The notes beneath the pieces are model-generated. The model was not told the DNA's origin, did no database searches, and saw only the letters and a list, made by a program, of their open reading frames with translations. Made by a program: the position numbers and the translations under genes. This document shows, piece after piece, positions 35,901 to 49,569 of a DNA stretch of 64,000 nt. The stretch spans positions 2,170,001 to 2,234,000 of the forward strand of contig OY756145.1 in the NCBI GenBank assembly GCA_963576785.1, written 5' to 3'. The first letter of the stretch is position 1. Each line of letters begins with the position of its first letter. The DNA is from Chlorophyllum brunneum (lineage: Eukaryota > Basidiomycota > Agaricomycetes > Agaricales > Agaricaceae).

Positions 35901-37082
35901 GTCCTTCTGGACCCAACGAAACCTGAAAAATGGACATGTGAACTCTGTGACAACGAACAAACCCAGGAGGCGTCTATCGTATGTTTCATTAAAAGTTGGG
36001 CGCGATTGTTATCTGATTCTAACCCCCCTACGTCTCCACACGGCTTCACAACAAATAGAACCCTGACTGTGTTCTATGTCCCCGAGGGAGAAACGAAGAT
36101 CGGAAAAAGAAGCCTTATCCTCCAGCTGATTCCTTCCTTCGTATTTGCAAGCAGACGGAGCAACAGTGCTGGACACATGTCTTGTGTGCAGTATTTTCTC
36201 TGGAGGTCACCTTCGCTGATGCCGTACGTCTGCGGTTGGTCGAAGGCATCAACACCATATCTAATCATCGCTGGTCGGTTGTGAGTCTGATTTCATTTGG
36301 TCAAGCAATCGATTAATGATGACATTTCCTTCGTTTCATCGTGTTGGTTGACTACTCCGTCTATCGAATACAGAGATGTGCAATATGCAACACTATTCAA
36401 GGAGCTGTGATACGTTGTGGTGACTGTACCAAAGAGTTCCATGCCTCTTGCGCCTGGAAGCAAGGTCACAGATTCGGTTTTGAGATTCAGCCGGTATGTG
36501 GTTATTCCGACTCGTTACGGGCTATCTACCAGCCATTCATCATGTTGTCTATCTACATACGTCTAGGTCAAGAGCAGCCGACGTGATACTACAACTACCG
36601 TGAACTTTAAGGGCGAAACAGGGTGTATGAATGCCATCGTTTCATGTAAGGATCATGACCACAGTCGAAGGTCTATCTACGATATATGTGAGACAAACGA
36701 AGGCGGCGAGGTTAGTCAATTACATTCTATCGTACATCATCGAGAATGGCAACTCACATTGACTTCTCTACGTTGACAGACAGCCCTTCAGGTCTATGTC
36801 CAGGCTTACAAACAGGCACAAGTAGGTCAGGCTCATGGGCTTCTGCGGAAGGCTCGGAGACTTGACAACATCCTACACGCTCGGTCCGAATCCTCCTCCT
36901 CAAATGCCTCTACCCCACAATCTATTTCTTCTCCCGGTCCCCAGTGTTACCAATGCCGAACTCAGTTCTCTCCAGCATTTTACCCCACCCTGGAACCGGA
37001 CCAATACCTGTGTCACAAATGTCACTTTGAAGTGGCTGAGAACACTGCTGGTCAGAGTAGCATGGGTATGATTGTATCATGA
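32991..37082 (+). CDS. SNT2: SNT2-like chromatin reader: BAH, PHD, SANT, GATA-type and extended PHD fingers
   Basis: Exons 32991-33039, 33100-33489, 33563-33686, 33823-34119, 34207-34235, 34299-34397, 34458-34529, 34574-34616, 34724-34826, 34920-35086, 35148-35535, 35662-35797, 35887-35978, 36059-36280, 36374-36493, 36567-36710 and 36780-37082 give 925 residues. BAH is at about 5-150 (TPYSIARIMEFLPPEDVP, VRLAWYYRPGDVSDRTVSD, CYVVHRDKI). PHD1 is near 180 (LCATCDDWCP, VQCDRCKKYFHMGCVQPP). A SANT-like segment is near 415-455 (EEWTREEVITFEDAIMHHN, MPEVVRFYGHWKR). A GATA-type finger (CGACRTRDSSTWWKAPKG, LCDTCGTNW) and PHD2/ePHD follow (CLACTRTGPLGKVLKCQKC, QCWTHVLCAV, CAICNTIQGAVIRCGDC, FHASCAW). 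A last CX2C pair lies near the C-terminus. Snt2 partners Ecm5/Rpd3 in yeast and Lid2 in fission yeast, reading H3 tails. The start is the ATG that places the BAH motif correctly; the upstream frame is open, so a longer N-terminus is possible. Confidence 0.87.
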
Positions 37083-37255
37083 ACTGTCGAATTAAAAACT
37101 ATAACATTACAAAATCTCCTAAGTCCGGGGCGGTGCTAAGATGTCGTATGATAATGAAGGAGGGTCATAATGCAAAACGTTAGAATACAAAGTTAAAGTT
37201 AACAACTATAGCGCCAAGGAAAGCATTATGGAAAGAGGGACTGAAGGGGTTTTGT

Positions 37256-40200
37256 CTATGAACGGACCCTTTTGTAAAATAATACGTATGCTTTCTGATT
37301 CTAGCGGTGTGAAATTGTGATCAGCACACACGCTAAACAAACGTAAAACAGCACGGGGCCAACGTACGACAACAGATTTAGGTTCAACAGATTTGATACT
37401 GCTATCATCGCAGTACATCCATCCGCCACGAGACGCAACAAAAGCAGTATCTAGAAGACACACGAATAGGTAAACCAATTAGCGACTACACATTGCAGGG
37501 AGGGAAATGCCAAGCGTATGATAAAGTTTGGCGAACTCACAATGTCCACTAGTCAGGTTCCCAAAATGGTTGGTGACACCATACAAATCATAACGATATG
37601 GGGGCAGTTGAGTACGAGGATCGTCAAGTGACATGGGAAGGCCTCCATTCAATTCACTTTTGTCAGCACCGGGGGGTAAAGGAGCCGGCATGTAATTTGT
37701 TAGATCCAACGACTTCATCGGAAACTCGACAAACGTGTCGACCTTGTCTGAGAAGCGACCGTTGGCCTCAAACCTCTTGAGATGAACGAGTAAAATCGGA
37801 GGTAATCGGGCTAGGGAAAGTTTCTTGGATGCTCGTCGTTTCATTTTACATTTCGGGCAATCCCTGTAAGAGGTGCGATGTTCACGAGGCCACATTCATT
37901 GAATGAGTTGCTGCCGCGATGCATTAGGCTTTGGAATAGCCCAGAAAAACACGCACCATGCGTCATCCTTTTCCAAGATCTCTTCATTGAAGAATGCGTC
38001 CAAACAACGCTCAATTGGTACTCTCCCATTCCTTCCATGAGGAATCGGAAGTTGCAAGATCGAAAACACGTTGTATGTTGTCGATGTCTAGAGCATCAGG
38101 AAAAGAAGCTCCGTCAGCACAAGAACATTCGTTTCGCGGACTCTGAAATCTGAGTTATCAGCCTCGAGTGACGAACCTGGTGACATGTCAAACACTCCAG
38201 CCGGCTCCTAAATTGACCTTGAAAATAATCCACGATTAAGCTATCGTTTCTCGCTTTCCACGTCCTCCATTCCCGCTCGCTAGCGATCTGGGGTGAAAGC
38301 CTCTCCAGCTCGGCTTCTTGTTCGGGTGTTGGCGTCCATGTTGGTTTCACTATCACGCGGTTCAAATCCTCATGAATACCATCCATAAGGAAACTAAGGA
38401 ACTCTTGAGAGTCGTGTTGATCTGAGTTGTCGTACTGTGATCGCAGCTGACATATTGATTTCTACCGGAGTGGATCATTAATTCAGTTCGTTTCCCGAGA
38501 TGAATCATTCAATATGTATCATGAATATGAATTGAGAGAAGGATAGGGATAGAAAAAGGGATGGAGGGGGAGGTGAATGATGTATGAATGAATGGTGGAC
38601 TTACCCGAAACTCGTGGGGAGTTAGGTAAGGCATATCTTGTCCCCACATCTCATGTAACAGTTTGGCAAAGGCACCTGTCAAGCGTCCCTTTGAACCTAA
38701 CGGATTTGTAAAGTTGATGGCGTTCTTCCAGCGATGCTCTGTCAAACCCACGCGTATCCAGTGTCAACGCCATACGGACCAAAAACCGAACATACAGGAT
38801 CCGAAGACACAACTCACCGGTGAAAAATCTTGAAAACGGCACGGTTGCACTCAAACATTGTATCGGCGCGTTCATGTAACACGTATTTCCCAAATTTTTC
38901 AACCCGGACATCCCAATTTGAATATCCGTCCAAAAAGTAACTGGATAATCACTGTTGATTCTCGGTGGCTTGAGTGCACCATTAGGCATTCCCACGGCAC
39001 CATTCAGCGTTGGCGAAACTACCCCTGCGGTCGTGGGGGGTTGAGTGAAATCTGGTTTTGGTGGCACACGAGGCCTCTGATCCTGACGTTCCAGGGCAGA
39101 TGCGGCCGCAATGGGCGGGGGGCGAATCGGTAATAGCTCGGGATAATCTATAGGTGTCGGGCGAGCATGATTGTGATTGTAACCAGATAGCGCTTCCTGT
39201 GTTTGGTCTAGATAGTCATTACGCCGTCGTGTGGAAAATGATGAAGGATTGAGTGATGCAGGTGGAGGAGATGTGATATCAGGCGGAGATACGAATGATG
39301 TTGGTCCAGAGTTAACTGTCGAGCTTGAGCCTGAGGTGGTCGGAGATATGCGTCGAGGGAATTGGGGGTATGAAATAGGAGAAAATATTCCGTTTGTTAA
39401 CGTTGGGGATGGCATTGGTACGGCAGGTCCCTGATGCGTATCATTAGGAAAGGACAAAGACAAGATCAGAAGTGATACATACATTCTGAGATATACTGTT
39501 CCTCACCATTGCAGGACGGCGTTGTAACGAGCCTGCAGGAATCGAGCCGCCTGAGTGATTAATCTCTGCGGGTAACCTACATAGACAAATTCAGCAAGAA
39601 TCCACTAAAGGTCATTGGAGCCATACCTCGAATGTGAAGGGGTCTGATCCAACGACATGCTAGGCCTATGGTCTCCGTTGACACTGGGCATGATTGACAG
39701 GCTCGGTGGTATAGAAGATCGAAAGGGGTTGAGCGACGGGCTCATCTCATTCGACACAGACCCAAGTGAGGGACTCGAAGCAAGTCCAGTTAAGAATGGA
39801 TTCTTCGGACTCGGCATCTTGGGACTGGGCATAGACATAGGACTTAACGGTGACCCTAGTTTATCCAACGAAGGCTGCGACGTCAACGCGCCTGGTGACA
39901 CAGAATGGAAGCCATCCCCATGTACGACTTCACTCTCCCCGAGATCACGTTTCCACGCCTCTACACCACCCACGAGCAGCATTGGCATCCTCTTCAAGTA
40001 TTTCCGAAAAGCTTGCTCGTTGATCACGCGCACCAGTATTGATAGTGGTGAGTTACTCCCGCCAAAGGTTGTCGAAGACTGGTCGCAAACTGCTACGATG
40101 TCGAATTGTTCACGCTTGGAGAACAGGTTGGCTTCACTTTTCGGTGCGATGACCATGGAATCTTCCAACATCTCCGCAGTCACTCTAACAGTCAGTAATT

Positions 40201-41679
40201 TTATGAGCATCTCGAAAGTCGGATTTTAGAAGGTAAAACCCACCTCTCCCTCAACAGCACAGTTGGTTCTATACAAACCACGGCCTGCGCTTTGATGTGC
40301 TCCTTGTCAAAATCCGCGCGATTTCTGACGTCAATCACTAGGACAGCGTACTCGCGCATATAATTTTGTAGAACGTTCGGGAAAGCCGTGTTAGTTTTGG
40401 GTATAGGTGCTTTCAAAGGTGTTGGTTGTGTGACATCAGTTGGGGTAGTGCTGGTAGAGGAAAGTCCTGAGGGCTTTAGTGGAGCATTGGCACGAGTTGG
40501 TGACGCAGGGCGGCTATTGAAGACATTGGTTGTTGGGGTTATTGGTGTACTCGATGGTCTTTCAATATGCAGGGGAAAGTTTCTAAAGTTTGTCGACGGA
40601 GAGGGGGGTACGTCGCCGTTTCGGATGTTCTTCAAACTTGGCTTGGAGGATACGGTGCTGATGCCGGTGGGTACCGAGGGGAGAGAGAAACCAGGGTTTT
40701 CATCCAGCTCATCGATGGAAGGAAAGATTTGTGTGAACCCGGAGAGGTCGAAGGTAGTATTGAGTTGGGGAGAGGATGAGGGGGAAGATGCGGGAGAAGG
40801 GGGTCCAAAAGAGGAAGCTGGGACAAAGGTATGACTTTGCTGGGTTGAGGATGTCGAGGTGGAGGGAGTAGCGGTTGACACTACGGTAGAGGGAGACGGT
40901 TGGGTAGAGTTGGTAGAGGGTCGATTGGGTGAGAGAGGTGCGCTGGATAGGCTAGGAACCTCTCGGGATTGTCGTTTTGTCGGACCTATGGAGAGCCCGT
41001 TATCCTGCAATGCACGCTTGCGATCGGCGATGGAACCACCAAACGACTTGTTTACGGACTTGTCGCTGGATTCTGGATTACTCCTGGGTCAAGTATGAAT
41101 TGGTTGTTAAGTAGACTCCTAAGGGCGGAGCGACGCACGATTGTCTGCTTGCTTCGAACAGCTTGAGCCTTTCCTCGACACTTTGTATCCTCGCGGACAA
41201 ATCGCGACCGGTTCCCTGATAGAGGAATCAGCTCGGGAATAGATTAGGATGTTGAAATGACGACATACGTTGTGAAATTGCTGTACTTCTTTGCGCAAGA
41301 CACCTTTGGCCTTCTCCTGCTTGAACTCTGCAGATTCCATGGTCATCTTGAGTAAGGTTGCGGTCTTTATGTAGTTTTCAAAAGCGCCATGGAGGTCCCC
41401 GGCGCTTTCCTTGTCCTTCGCACGTAGAATCAAGTCCTGGGCAACATGGATGAGTGAAACTGCGGAGACCCGGTTTGCCTCTTTGAAGACGGTTTCCTTT
41501 GCTCTAAGCTTGATATCAGCAACGGACATGGTTGGATATGCCGTATACTTGTCAGCGGAGGCTGCAGGAGGAGGATTTGTGGGTAGGGGCTGATGAATGC
41601 AAGCTGTGAGCGACGCACGGGGATGGAGAGGATCTAAGCCTATGCTGGGGGTGATTGACTGCACGGTGACGCCTGGCAT
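37256..41679 (-). CDS. Ubiquitin-specific protease with USP8-dimer and rhodanese domains (Doa4/UBPY type)
   Basis: Exons 41679-41269, 41215-41139, 41083-40244, 40184-39627, 39576-39507, 39430-38818, 38738-38605, 38461-38177, 38087-37957, 37863-37541, 37450-37368 and 37300-37256 give 1,189 residues. The N-terminal USP8-dimer/MIT-like helices read SVADIKLRAKETVFKEANRV, DLHGAFENYIKTATLLKMTM. A disordered Ser/Thr/Pro linker precedes a rhodanese domain (REYAVLVIDVRNRADFDKEH, MPMLLVGGVEAWKRDLGE). The peptidase C19 domain has Cys-box GLKNLGNTCYMNAPIQCLSA, QHDSQEFLSFLMDGIHEDLN, CLTCHQ with CPKC zinc ligands, ILLVHLKRFEANGRFSDKV, His-box LTSGHYTAFVASRGGWMYCD and terminal KAYVLFYKRVRS. Doa4/USP8 enzymes remove ubiquitin from endocytic cargo at ESCRT-bearing endosomes; the substrate here is inferred. 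The start at 41679 is a choice: an internal ATG at the MSVADIK motif is also possible. Confidence 0.9.
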
Positions 41680-41848
41680 GGCAGGAGTGCACAGAAGAGG
41701 TGCGACGGAGAGGGAGGAGGGCGGGAGAGCAGCCTTGGGAAGCCAATGCTGCTTATGTAACACGGCTGCGGCAGTGGCAGTCCTGAGGAGGGTGCGGTCA
41801 CGTGACCCTGTGCGTGATGTGCGTGTTCAAGTGTGCGCGCTTTGAGCC

Positions 41849-44724
41849 ATGTCTGCAACACCCGCAAGAGTGCACTGGGACAGCCGCCTCTCTCCGCTCT
41901 CTGAAGGCTCAACAGAATCGTACATCGCAACCTCAAGCCTCGACTATCTAAATGCACAACTTGTTGCACATGGATACACACCCTCCCCCGGCCTCTCACT
42001 CGAGGCACTCTCAGGAACCGACTCCGACAGAGTCGTGAAATGCCTGCTGGGCATGCTCAGTCAACGAGTGGTGCGCCTCTCCCCGCCCTTCTGCATTACC
42101 CCAGCTTGACCAGTGAACAGGAAGACATGTCGAGGACTGAGCATCTCTCCACCAAATTCCGGACACTGACATATGACCATGAACGTCTTCTTACAATGCA
42201 ACGAACCGCAAACGAGAAAGCTGCGAATGCCGAACGGGAGATGAACCTCTACAAGACAAAATTAACGTATGCTCTGTCTCTCCACTTCTACTTCATTCTC
42301 ATTCGCGTTCTGTATCAAGTGCAACAATACGAACACTCCAATCCACAGAAGCCGCCCACAAGCAAACAGCAGCAGAACTTCAACGCACGCGAACATCTTT
42401 CCAGGCCCTCCGTGCAACACACCAAACCGAACTCCGGAAGAAAGAAAGAGATATCGAACGTATGACCGAAAAGTGGAGCAAGATCTCTGACTCGCAAACC
42501 AAGCTTGCATCCGTACCAGCGGGCTTGCGTTGTGCGAACGTCACCGCTGTCGATGGCTCAGAATTTATGGGAAAATCACAACGCTACTTGGAGACTGCCC
42601 TAGACGAAGCAGAGAAAGCTAGGGCCCAGCTCACCGACGAAACAATGCGTCTGCGGAGACTTGTGTTGAAGGTAGTAAACCAAGTACAGACACTATTACA
42701 CCAGGTTCGAGGTTTCATCTCGGACAAAGATGAAGAGGTATGTTTGCTGATCCGACTCTACTCGCTGGCACTGATTACCCTCCAAGCCCACCACCTGGAC
42801 CATAACGAATCTATTCCCCATGCACCCTCCAACTCACGCCCATGACACTCTGACATCAATACTCAATTCTTTGAAAGACACATTGGCTATCCTCCCACAG
42901 CATATTGCCTCCTCACCTTCAACATCAGCAAAACCTTTTCAGCCAAACCATGAAGAGATTACGCGCCTACAGGACACTATCTCACAATTGCGCAAAGAGA
43001 TAGGTAAGTGCTAGAACTACCCCTTGAATTCTCCTCTTTATCATACCATAAATCCATAGAACGATCGCAGAAGCAATCCCAAGCCCAAGCAGCCGAAACA
43101 CAAGCCATGTTCGACAAATTCGTTATTGACCACAAAAAGGCATCGGATGGCATCGCAGAAATGAGCCTGGAATTCATGACTGCACCCATGATAGACGAGG
43201 AGCGCGAAAGGTTGGATAGAATCAAGCAAGAACTTGATGAGGAGCGGGAGAAATTTACGCAGGCTGCCATTAAGCTTGGTAAAGAGCGGGCCGCTCTCGA
43301 GGTAGGCGTTTTACACCAAGGCCGGGGCAGACAGAATTGACGTGTATCTGTAGGCTGAAAGAAATAAAGTATTGGATGAAAAACGCTCCTGGCAAGTCCA
43401 ACAAATGCTTGCCGACCTTCCTCCATCTCCCGACCCTCTCCGACCTCACCAGCCACAAGCCCGGTCACAATCGCATAAATCTCCGCGCAAAGTAACCCAA
43501 ACCCATGTCCACACCGTCGTCCTCTCGCCATCCAAAAAATCACCCAAGAAAGCACGACGTCCTTCAGCCACCCGCAAAGCTACACGTATATCCCGTCGGT
43601 CCTCCATCACACCCGTTAAACCCGACATCATTCCTTCATACGAAACTGAACTTATTCCACCTCAACTTCACCTCCACGAACTCCAAGCGCCACCACCACC
43701 ACCACCGCTCGCAGCACTGTCGTTCTCACATTTAAGGCCCGCAGCAAGTATTCTTCCGTCATTCGTCCTTCCTCCACCTTCTCCCAATGCTTCGTTACCC
43801 AGCAAACCTATCCTCCCTCCACAACCTACATCCCCACCCGATTTTGGTGGAAACGATACTCTTTACGCCCACGTACCTCCAGAAGAGCATGTACAACCCA
43901 CTTCGTCTAGCGCAGCAACTGATAGCGAAAGCGTGGCAGCAAACACAAACTTAACAACTCCTGCCCGTCGACCGTTCCCGATGGCGAAACCTTTCGCGCA
44001 ACGTATGATTCACGCATACTCGCCCGCTAAACCGAGTCCTCTAAGTCGAATCTTGATGCTCGGAAATTCACCTGATACGCCCGAAGAAATATTGTCCACG
44101 GGTGATATTAGTCCCGGCCTGAACGCTGTGCGTGAAGAGGTGGAAGAAAGCGAAAGGGATGAGAACCCTTTCCCTGTATTCCCTGAAACGCCGAAGCCGC
44201 TACAGATGTCACTTGCGGCCGAGCTAGGGGTTGAATCGCCCCCGGACATTGTTGAGGTGGTAGAAGTACCACTGAAAGAAAAGAAAACGGAACTGAACGA
44301 CCGGACCAAGGTTTCGTCAAAGCCTGGCACCACAGCCATCAAGAAATCTTCGGTAGGCGGTGGGGTCAAAGAAAGACCAAAGTCAAGAACGAGTTCGGAA
44401 TCTGCTAGAGGAGCACCTGTAACTTCAACTAGAACATCGCGTGGTGATGGTACAGAGAAGGAGAATGGTGTAGCGACCACAAGAAGGGTCAGTGGAAAGG
44501 CGTCAACTGGCGCCGCGACTGTGTCCAGCACCGCACGAGCTGTTGGCAGTGGAAGGCCGACGAAACCGCTTGCCACCGCACCCAGATCAAATCCAAGTGG
44601 TCCTACGGCAAAGGCCAGTGTTTTTTCAAAACCTGTTGCTGTCAACGCTGGTGCCGGTCCCGGACCGCGTCGAGTGCCTGTAAATAGTGCTGAGGCTCCT
44701 CCTATTACCAGAAGGAAGTCGTAG
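41849..44724 (+). CDS. ADIP-domain coiled-coil protein, SSX2IP/Msd1-like
   Basis: Exons 41849-42070, 42121-42266, 42320-42737, 42787-43003, 43060-43301 and 43354-44724 give 871 residues. The N-terminal segment (TSSLDYLNAQLVAHGYTPSP) and the following helix (MSRTEHLSTKFRTLTYDHER, RTANEKAANAEREMN) match the afadin/alpha-actinin-binding (ADIP) pattern. Coiled coil continues to about residue 420 (RTLQSTEAAHKQTAAELQRT, ERLDRIKQELDEEREKFTQA). The rest is a basic, Pro/Ser-rich disordered tail with many TP/SP sites (SPDTPEE, SKKSPKKARRP). In fission yeast Msd1 and animal SSX2IP this family anchors microtubule minus ends at spindle pole bodies or centrosomes. That role is inferred from the domain; the tail is not conserved. 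It faces the USP gene with 169 bp between starts, implying a shared promoter region. Confidence 0.7.
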
Positions 44725-44872
44725 GTTGGCAGCGCGCCTTTGTACTTTTGGTCGTGATACTGTCATAATATGCTAGGTATCATATATTCTGCATTGGTAT
44801 TACACTGTATATCCTATAAAGTTTCAGGACAATCCGGAAGGAAGAAGCAAATCCACAAGTATATCATACATG

Positions 44873-47489
<2,617 letters not shown>

Positions 47490-48183
47490 ATTGATAGAAA
47501 AGGTGAAAGGAGGAAGACCAATTGAATTGTCAAATTGGACATAGCGGAGTGGAGCCTTTTATGTCTGCCAAACCCAATGGACGGTTTGAGCCCTTGATGG
47601 AACGTGACTATACGTGATCGGCTCATATCATGCTCTCCCGATGGACAAGTCAAGATGTCCGCCGCATCATCGCCTGTAGAAAGATAGAATGCACCAGGGT
47701 CCTATAACCAAGTTCCGGATGTAGTCCATTTGGTACCACGCTCCAAAGAAAGCCCTAGACTTTTCACCCCGAACTGGCTACCTTATGGAAACGATATCCA
47801 CAGATGAGTCTCGTAAGTGCCATGCAAGATGATGAAGCTAGATCACGTTCGGTTACCACCACCCGTCCTCTAGGGTAATCAGGCCACGGACGCGAGAAGA
47901 GTTCTCTATGGACGTGAGAGTTAATATGACAGACCAACTCAAATCCTCGACGGGAGAAGAGAGAAGAGTACTAAACTGCTCCCAGCCGGAGACACGATAG
48001 TCCACGGTGACCGTACTTAATGACTATTAAAGAGATAGAAGCACAAACATGTACATGAAGCAGATATCACTAAAACTGATGTTTAGTCAATAAGTCATGC
48101 CTTGAGAAGCACCAAGACCCATTCGTCAGCACTCACCGAGAGAGGAATTATCAAATCCGCACCGGATGGCTACACCGGCTATT
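47490..48183. other. Spacer upstream of the hydroxylase gene
   Basis: The stretch lies between the POLD4 stop and the hydroxylase start, both on the minus strand. No ORF of interest or recognisable exon was found. It should contain the hydroxylase promoter. Confidence 0.5.
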
Positions 48184-48984
48184 TTAAACCTCATCATAGA
48201 ACACACACTCCGAGTAACTCTTCTGCTCTACACCTTCGTGTGTTAGGAGAATATCACGTATCTATTCAACCGGGTTCAGTGTAAGATTAGCAAAAGAAAT
48301 GGAATGTTGTGTACCTCGGTCGGTGGGTTTAATCCAAGAGCTTGAGCACGCTCCCACCGCTCCAGACGACTAACGCCTATGCAGGGTCCGTAGTCGTAGT
48401 TCCTATCAAAGAATGTATCACTGAGACACCAGACTGATGATCATGAGTGGTGGCGTACAGGTCGAAAACACGTAGAATTTGATGAACTTCGTTCTGCCCT
48501 TTCCCATGCACTATCAAAAAAAAAGTGAGCTAACCCAGTGCTGGTAAGACGGGATAGGACAAAACGTACCCAGAGGCTGTCCATTTCTTTTTGCTTTAGC
48601 ATCAACGAACAACTTGCGCCACCTCAAATCTTTGACATTCAACTCTGGGCGTGGCTCCAACGCGTGATCTTTATCATTTGACTGTTCAACTTGCGACTGA
48701 TGGGGGCTGCTGGATGAAGAACGGGAAGTGATAGTGATTCTCTTGGACTCCTCCTTTCCTCGTCTCTTCTCTTGTTGTGGCAAGTCAAGATCTTCATCTT
48801 TGATCTCTGCTATTTCTTCAGCGTTCGAAGCAAGAGCGGACTTGCTTTTTGTCAAATTCGCAGCTGCTTTCTTTGCACCAGAGGCCGATGCGGTCCGTCT
48901 GGAACTTGGAAAGTTCAACTTCTTCTGTTTCATAGATGCAACGCCGCCCGAGTTTGTTGGGGATCTTGAACTTGATGAAGACAT
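48184..48984 (-). CDS. CDM1: DNA polymerase delta subunit 4 (POLD4 / Cdm1)
   Basis: Exons 48984-48570, 48510-48459, 48402-48315 and 48261-48184 encode 210 residues. The C-terminal half is the POLD4 domain: LRWRKLFVDAKAKRNGQPL, HGKGQNEVHQILRVFDLNYD, YGPCIGVSRLERWERAQALG, LNPPTE and a short tail ending ECVFYDEV. The N-terminal 120 residues are Ser/Lys-rich and disordered. A PIP-like segment, KQKKLNF, near residue 20 could contact PCNA, though it lacks the double aromatic. This smallest polymerase delta subunit stabilises the holoenzyme. It occurs in fission yeast and many basidiomycetes but is absent from budding yeast. The start at 48984 is the only ATG before the conserved region that keeps the low-complexity head open. 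Introns are 48-59 nt. Confidence 0.92.
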
Positions 48985-49147
48985 GGGTAAGATCTCAGCG
49001 GGTTAGTGGAGTAGAATTTCGAAGTCAATGGCAATGAGATTGTTAGTTGAACTAGTGATGTTGATATTCAGCCTGTGGGAAAGGGGTCGAGTCAGGGTTA
49101 TGAAGGCGTGAACATTTAATATATACGGCAGTTTGCAGAATCGCCGT
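48985..49147. other. Short spacer between POLD4 start and tRNA-Ile
   Basis: It contains the POLD4 promoter and 5' UTR by position. No other feature was recognised. Confidence 0.4.
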
Positions 49148-49221
49148 GGCCGACTAGCTCAGTTGGTTAGAGCGTCGTGCTAATAACGCGAAGGTCTTGG
49201 GTTCGATCCCCACGTTGGCCA
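49148..49221 (+). tRNA. tRNA-Ile (anticodon AAT)
   Basis: A 74-nt cloverleaf folds by eye: acceptor GGCCGAC with GTTGGCC, D-arm with A-box (TAGCTCAGTTGG), and an anticodon stem TCGTG/CGCGA with loop CTAATAA giving anticodon AAT. The T-arm has B-box GGGTTCGATCCCC and the discriminator is A. There is no intron. A T-run follows about 8 bases downstream (ACTTTTT), as expected for RNA polymerase III termination. Confidence 0.95.
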
Positions 49222-49569
49222 TACGGTACTTTTTCTCCACTCAGCCCAAGGTTCATACGAAACTGAGATCATCAGTTATGATTACAATAGTATACAATAA
49301 GCTATACAAGAGAGAAAGCATTAGACAACACTTTTATTAGCAAGACAAATAGCAAAGTAGATCAGTGCCAAAGATAGCGAGAGTCCAAGTCCATCAAGAT
49401 CGTACAAGACATACATGAATATTGGTACGTGAGAGAGTTCATTAGATTATCTCCGTGGGTTTCGTTCTTCATTTCTTGAGGGTATAGTTAGAGAAATGTG
49501 GGTATCGCAAAAGATGCAACCTAAGGAAGGATAAAAAGCCAGCTCTCCGAACAAAAAATCAAAAAAAGA
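49222..49569. other. Spacer between tRNA-Ile and the next gene's stop codon
   Basis: No gene was seen. The left end holds the T-run terminator of the tRNA; the right part is probably the 3' UTR of the minus-strand gene. Confidence 0.45.

Noticed and set aside
37301..37367. Apparent frameshift at the C-terminus of the USP, with GPVLFY in another frame
   Set aside because: A 67-nt intron (GTACGT...GCTAG) joins SVV to NQKAYVLFYKRVRS in frame, the expected family ending.
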